NCBI GenBank assembly: GCA_902363675.1
Contig: CABJAV010000018.1
Coordinates: 1 to 52,463, forward strand
Origin: Lachnospiraceae bacterium
GTDB lineage: Bacteria > Bacillota > Clostridia > Lachnospirales > Lachnospiraceae
Direction: 5' to 3'
DNA: 52,463 bases
Shown: piece by piece, positions 50,938-52,463 of the stretch
Numbering within the stretch: position 1 is the first letter of the stretch
Layout: every line of letters starts with the position of its first letter
Program-made: the position numbers and the translations under genes
The notes under the pieces: generated by a model
The model's input: only the letters and a program-made list of their open reading frames with translations
Told to the model about the DNA's origin: nothing
Databases searched by the model: none

Positions 50938-51596
50938 AATAACCTCACCTTACATTCCTCTCGCTTCTCTGTACTCAAATGTAAACGAATGCATACAATA
51001 ATCGTAATCATCAGGAAGCCTAATTTCTGTGCAATACTTTCGCCCCAGACAAAAACAATCCCTGTTCCCAAAATATACGATGCCATTGTTCGATAAAAAT
51101 GTGGCGTAATTCTTATAACAAGTGAAAACAAAATAAAAAAGCACGCCAAAATCAAAGCAGTACCGATATTCGGCCAATATCCTAACAGGCATCCAAAAGA
51201 TACCGCAATCCCTTTCCCGCCTTTCCACTTATGAAAAATTGGCCAGATATGTCCGGCTACTGGTGCCACCAGAACCAATGCACTGCCTAATACAACGATG
51301 ATTTCCGGTCGACCTCCCCATAACTGTTCGTCTATTCCCCACATGCAGTTCGCAAATTGTGTCTGCAACATGTTTGCGCATAAAAAAACAGGGATAAAAC
51401 CTTTCCCCATGTCGCATACTAATGTCAATATTCCACACAGCATGCCGCCTTGCATAAATGCATTCGCCGTACCCGGGTTCTGGTCCTTTGTTTCCCTGAT
51501 AATGTCCTTTTTCGTTATTAATTTTCCAAATAAAGGCGCAAATAAAATACTTCCCAGTATATATCCCAGCACGATAAAGGTAAGATAATATAGCAT
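50925..51596 (-). CDS. plsY: PlsY-family glycerol-3-phosphate acyltransferase
   Basis: 223 residues, five membrane helices. Family motifs: LGSILFAPLFGKL near residue 15, DQNPGTANAFMQGG (motif SGNPGATN) and KWKGGKGIAVSFGCL. It adds a fatty acid to glycerol-3-phosphate from acyl phosphate. The sequence is somewhat divergent from the classic PlsY, so it could be a second copy. The gene is followed by the glycosyltransferase in the same operon. Confidence 0.85.
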   Translation of the reverse strand: MLYYLTFIVLGYILGSILFAPLFGKLITKKDIIRETKDQNPGTANAFMQGGMLCGILTLVCDMGKGFIPVFLCANMLQTQFANCMWGIDEQLWGGRPEIIVVLGSALVLVAPVAGHIWPIFHKWKGGKGIAVSFGCLLGYWPNIGTALILACFFILFSLVIRITPHFYRTMASYILGTGIVFVWGESIAQKLGFLMITIIVCIRLHLSTEKREECKVRLLWTR

Positions 51597-51624
51597 AATA
51601 TCTGCCTCCTTATAATATAAAAAA

Positions 51625-51697
<73 letters not shown>

Positions 51698-51723
51698 ATA
51701 TCTTGTAATACATATTACAATAG

Positions 51724-51797
51724 TTGCGGGAATAGGATTTGAACCTATGACCTCCGGGTTATGAGCCCGGCGAGCTTCCAGACTGCTCCATCCCGCG
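51724..51797 (-). tRNA. initiator tRNA-fMet (CAT)
   Basis: 74 bases. The C1-A72 mismatch at the acceptor end (5' CGCGGGA) and the GGGCTCATAACCC anticodon arm with three G-C pairs are initiator hallmarks. Confidence 0.95.
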
Positions 51798-51846
51798 ATA
51801 TTAAATTAAACAATTGATCCTATAATTATAAAAGGATCAATTTAAA

Positions 51847-51928
51847 TGGGCAGAGGTGGATTCGAACCACCGAAGCAATTTGCAGCAGATTTACAGTCTG
51901 TCCCCTTTGGCCACTCGGGAATCTGCCC
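51847..51928 (-). tRNA. tRNA-Tyr (GTA)
   Basis: 82 bases with a long variable arm (GCTGCAAATTGCTTCGG region) and anticodon loop CTGTAAA with GTA. Acceptor GGGCAGA/TCTGCCC. Confidence 0.95.
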
Positions 51929-51954
51929 ATATATACAATATGAAATTGTATAAA

Positions 51955-52027
51955 AGCCGATGATCGGACTCGAACCGATAACCTGCTGATTACAAATCAG
52001 CTGCTCTGCCAATTGAGCCACATCGGC
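51955..52027 (-). tRNA. tRNA-Thr (TGT)
   Basis: 73 bases, acceptor GCCGATG/CATCGGC, anticodon loop TTTGTAA with TGT. Confidence 0.95.
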
Positions 52028-52036
52028 ATATCTAAA

Positions 52037-52109
52037 TGGGACCTACAGGGCTCGAACCTGTGACCCTCTGCTTGTAAGGCAGATGCTCTCCCAGCTGAGC
52101 TAAGATCCC
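52037..52109 (-). tRNA. tRNA-Val (TAC)
   Basis: 73 bases, acceptor GGGATCT/AGGTCCC with one G-U pair, anticodon loop TTTACAA with TAC. Confidence 0.95.
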
Positions 52110-52142
52110 AGAAATACCAAAACGAAAATCGTTTCTTAGAAA

Positions 52143-52216
52143 CGACCCAGACGGGACTCGAACCCGTGACCTCCGCCGTGACAGGGCGGCGCTCTAACCA
52201 ACTGAGCCACTAGGCC
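52143..52216 (-). tRNA. tRNA-Asp (GTC)
   Basis: 74 bases, acceptor GGCCTAG/CTGGGTC with two G-U pairs, anticodon loop CTGTCAC with GTC. It is the first tRNA after the 23S rRNA end. Confidence 0.95.
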
Positions 52217-52331
52217 ATAGAGGTTTGTACCTTCAAAACTTCATACAGATTATTAAACTTTCTAAATTCTTTAATGCCAACATACTCGCTTCGCTCATAT
52301 GTCGCCTTATCACGATTTCATCGTGACATTT

Positions 52332-52463
52332 GATTAAGCCCTCGACCGATTAGTAACAGTCAGCTCCATGTGTTGCCACACTTCCACCTCTGCCCTATCT
52401 ACCTTGTAGTCTTCAAGGGGTCTTACTCCCGAAGGAGGGATATCTCATCTTGAGGGGGGCTTC
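52332..52463 (-). rRNA. rrl: 23S rRNA, 3' end (partial)
   Basis: On the minus strand the last 130 bases match the known end of Firmicutes 23S rRNA: AAGATGAGATATCCC, GTAAGACCCCTTGAAGA and GTTACTAATCGGTCGAGGGC up to about 52332. The gene extends beyond the window. No 5S rRNA is seen between it and the tRNAs. Confidence 0.93.

Overview
The window looks like a chromosome segment of an anaerobic Gram-positive Clostridia, most likely Lachnospiraceae (genus not determined). The signs are AGGAGG-type ribosome sites, the tRNA cluster behind a 23S rRNA, a Clostridia-style cobalamin operon, an oxygen-sensitive 2-hydroxyacyl-CoA dehydratase-type pair, a two-gene SUF-like Fe-S system and a conjugative-element backbone. 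Almost every gene lies on the minus strand. The only complete plus-strand gene is a nitroreductase at 20996-21511.

Region 1 (1 to about 13490) is the conjugation/maintenance part of an integrative or mobilizable element that continues beyond base 1. It reads (minus strand, 3' to 5') DinB-like cargo, VirD4/TraG coupling protein, PcfB-like, two unknowns, MOB_P relaxase, MobC, unknown, a cluster of three inverted repeats that is a good oriT candidate (8224-8312), two copies of a repeat-rich module (8331-8553), a toprim/DUF3991 protein, RadC-like JAB protein, DUF5688 protein, small membrane ORFs and a ParR-like/ParM pair. No type IV secretion channel genes are in view.

Region 2 (13494 to about 31385) is accessory chromosome with much gene decay: cut-off flavodoxin, LysR, HxlR and GNAT genes, fragments of a metal P-type ATPase and an AAA ATPase. 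Between them are two MATE exporters, a DegV protein, a HipA-like kinase, a 2-hydroxyacyl-CoA dehydratase-type reductase pair, and three large ATPase-nuclease fusion genes (DUF4143 type at 16874, PF09820/PF08011 type at 25313 and 27423). Each of these three has its own perfect long palindrome on or beside a clear sigma-A promoter. I regard this as the most interesting unexplained pattern here. A short cluster at 29497-30817 carries a methionine-synthase-reactivation-like protein, a Cys-rich small protein and a C_GCAxxG_C_C protein.

Region 3 (31390-34244) holds SmsB and SmsC (minimal SUF-like Fe-S assembly) behind a promoter with a 14-bp perfect palindrome, a NifX/NifB-type protein with a His/Cys-rich tail and an SseB-like protein.

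Region 4 (34222-49604) is a nearly complete anaerobic (early cobalt insertion) cobalamin operon of 15 tightly packed genes, transcribed from cbiP to a cbiK-cbiL fusion. It makes the corrin ring (CbiKL, CbiH, CbiF, CbiG, CbiJ-CbiET, CbiC), amidates it (CbiA, CbiP), adds the aminopropanol arm (CobD, CbiB) and builds the lower ligand and nucleotide loop (CobU, CobS, CobT, CobC). CbiD, an adenosyltransferase and uroporphyrinogen methyltransferase are not present. The operon has a structured leader that does not look like a cobalamin riboswitch, and two hairpin repeat elements sit between its genes.

Region 5 (49792-52463) has a diglycosyl-diacylglycerol-synthase-like glycosyltransferase, a PlsY acyltransferase, six tRNA genes (Asp, Val, Thr, Tyr, fMet, Phe in transcription order) and the 3' end of a 23S rRNA.
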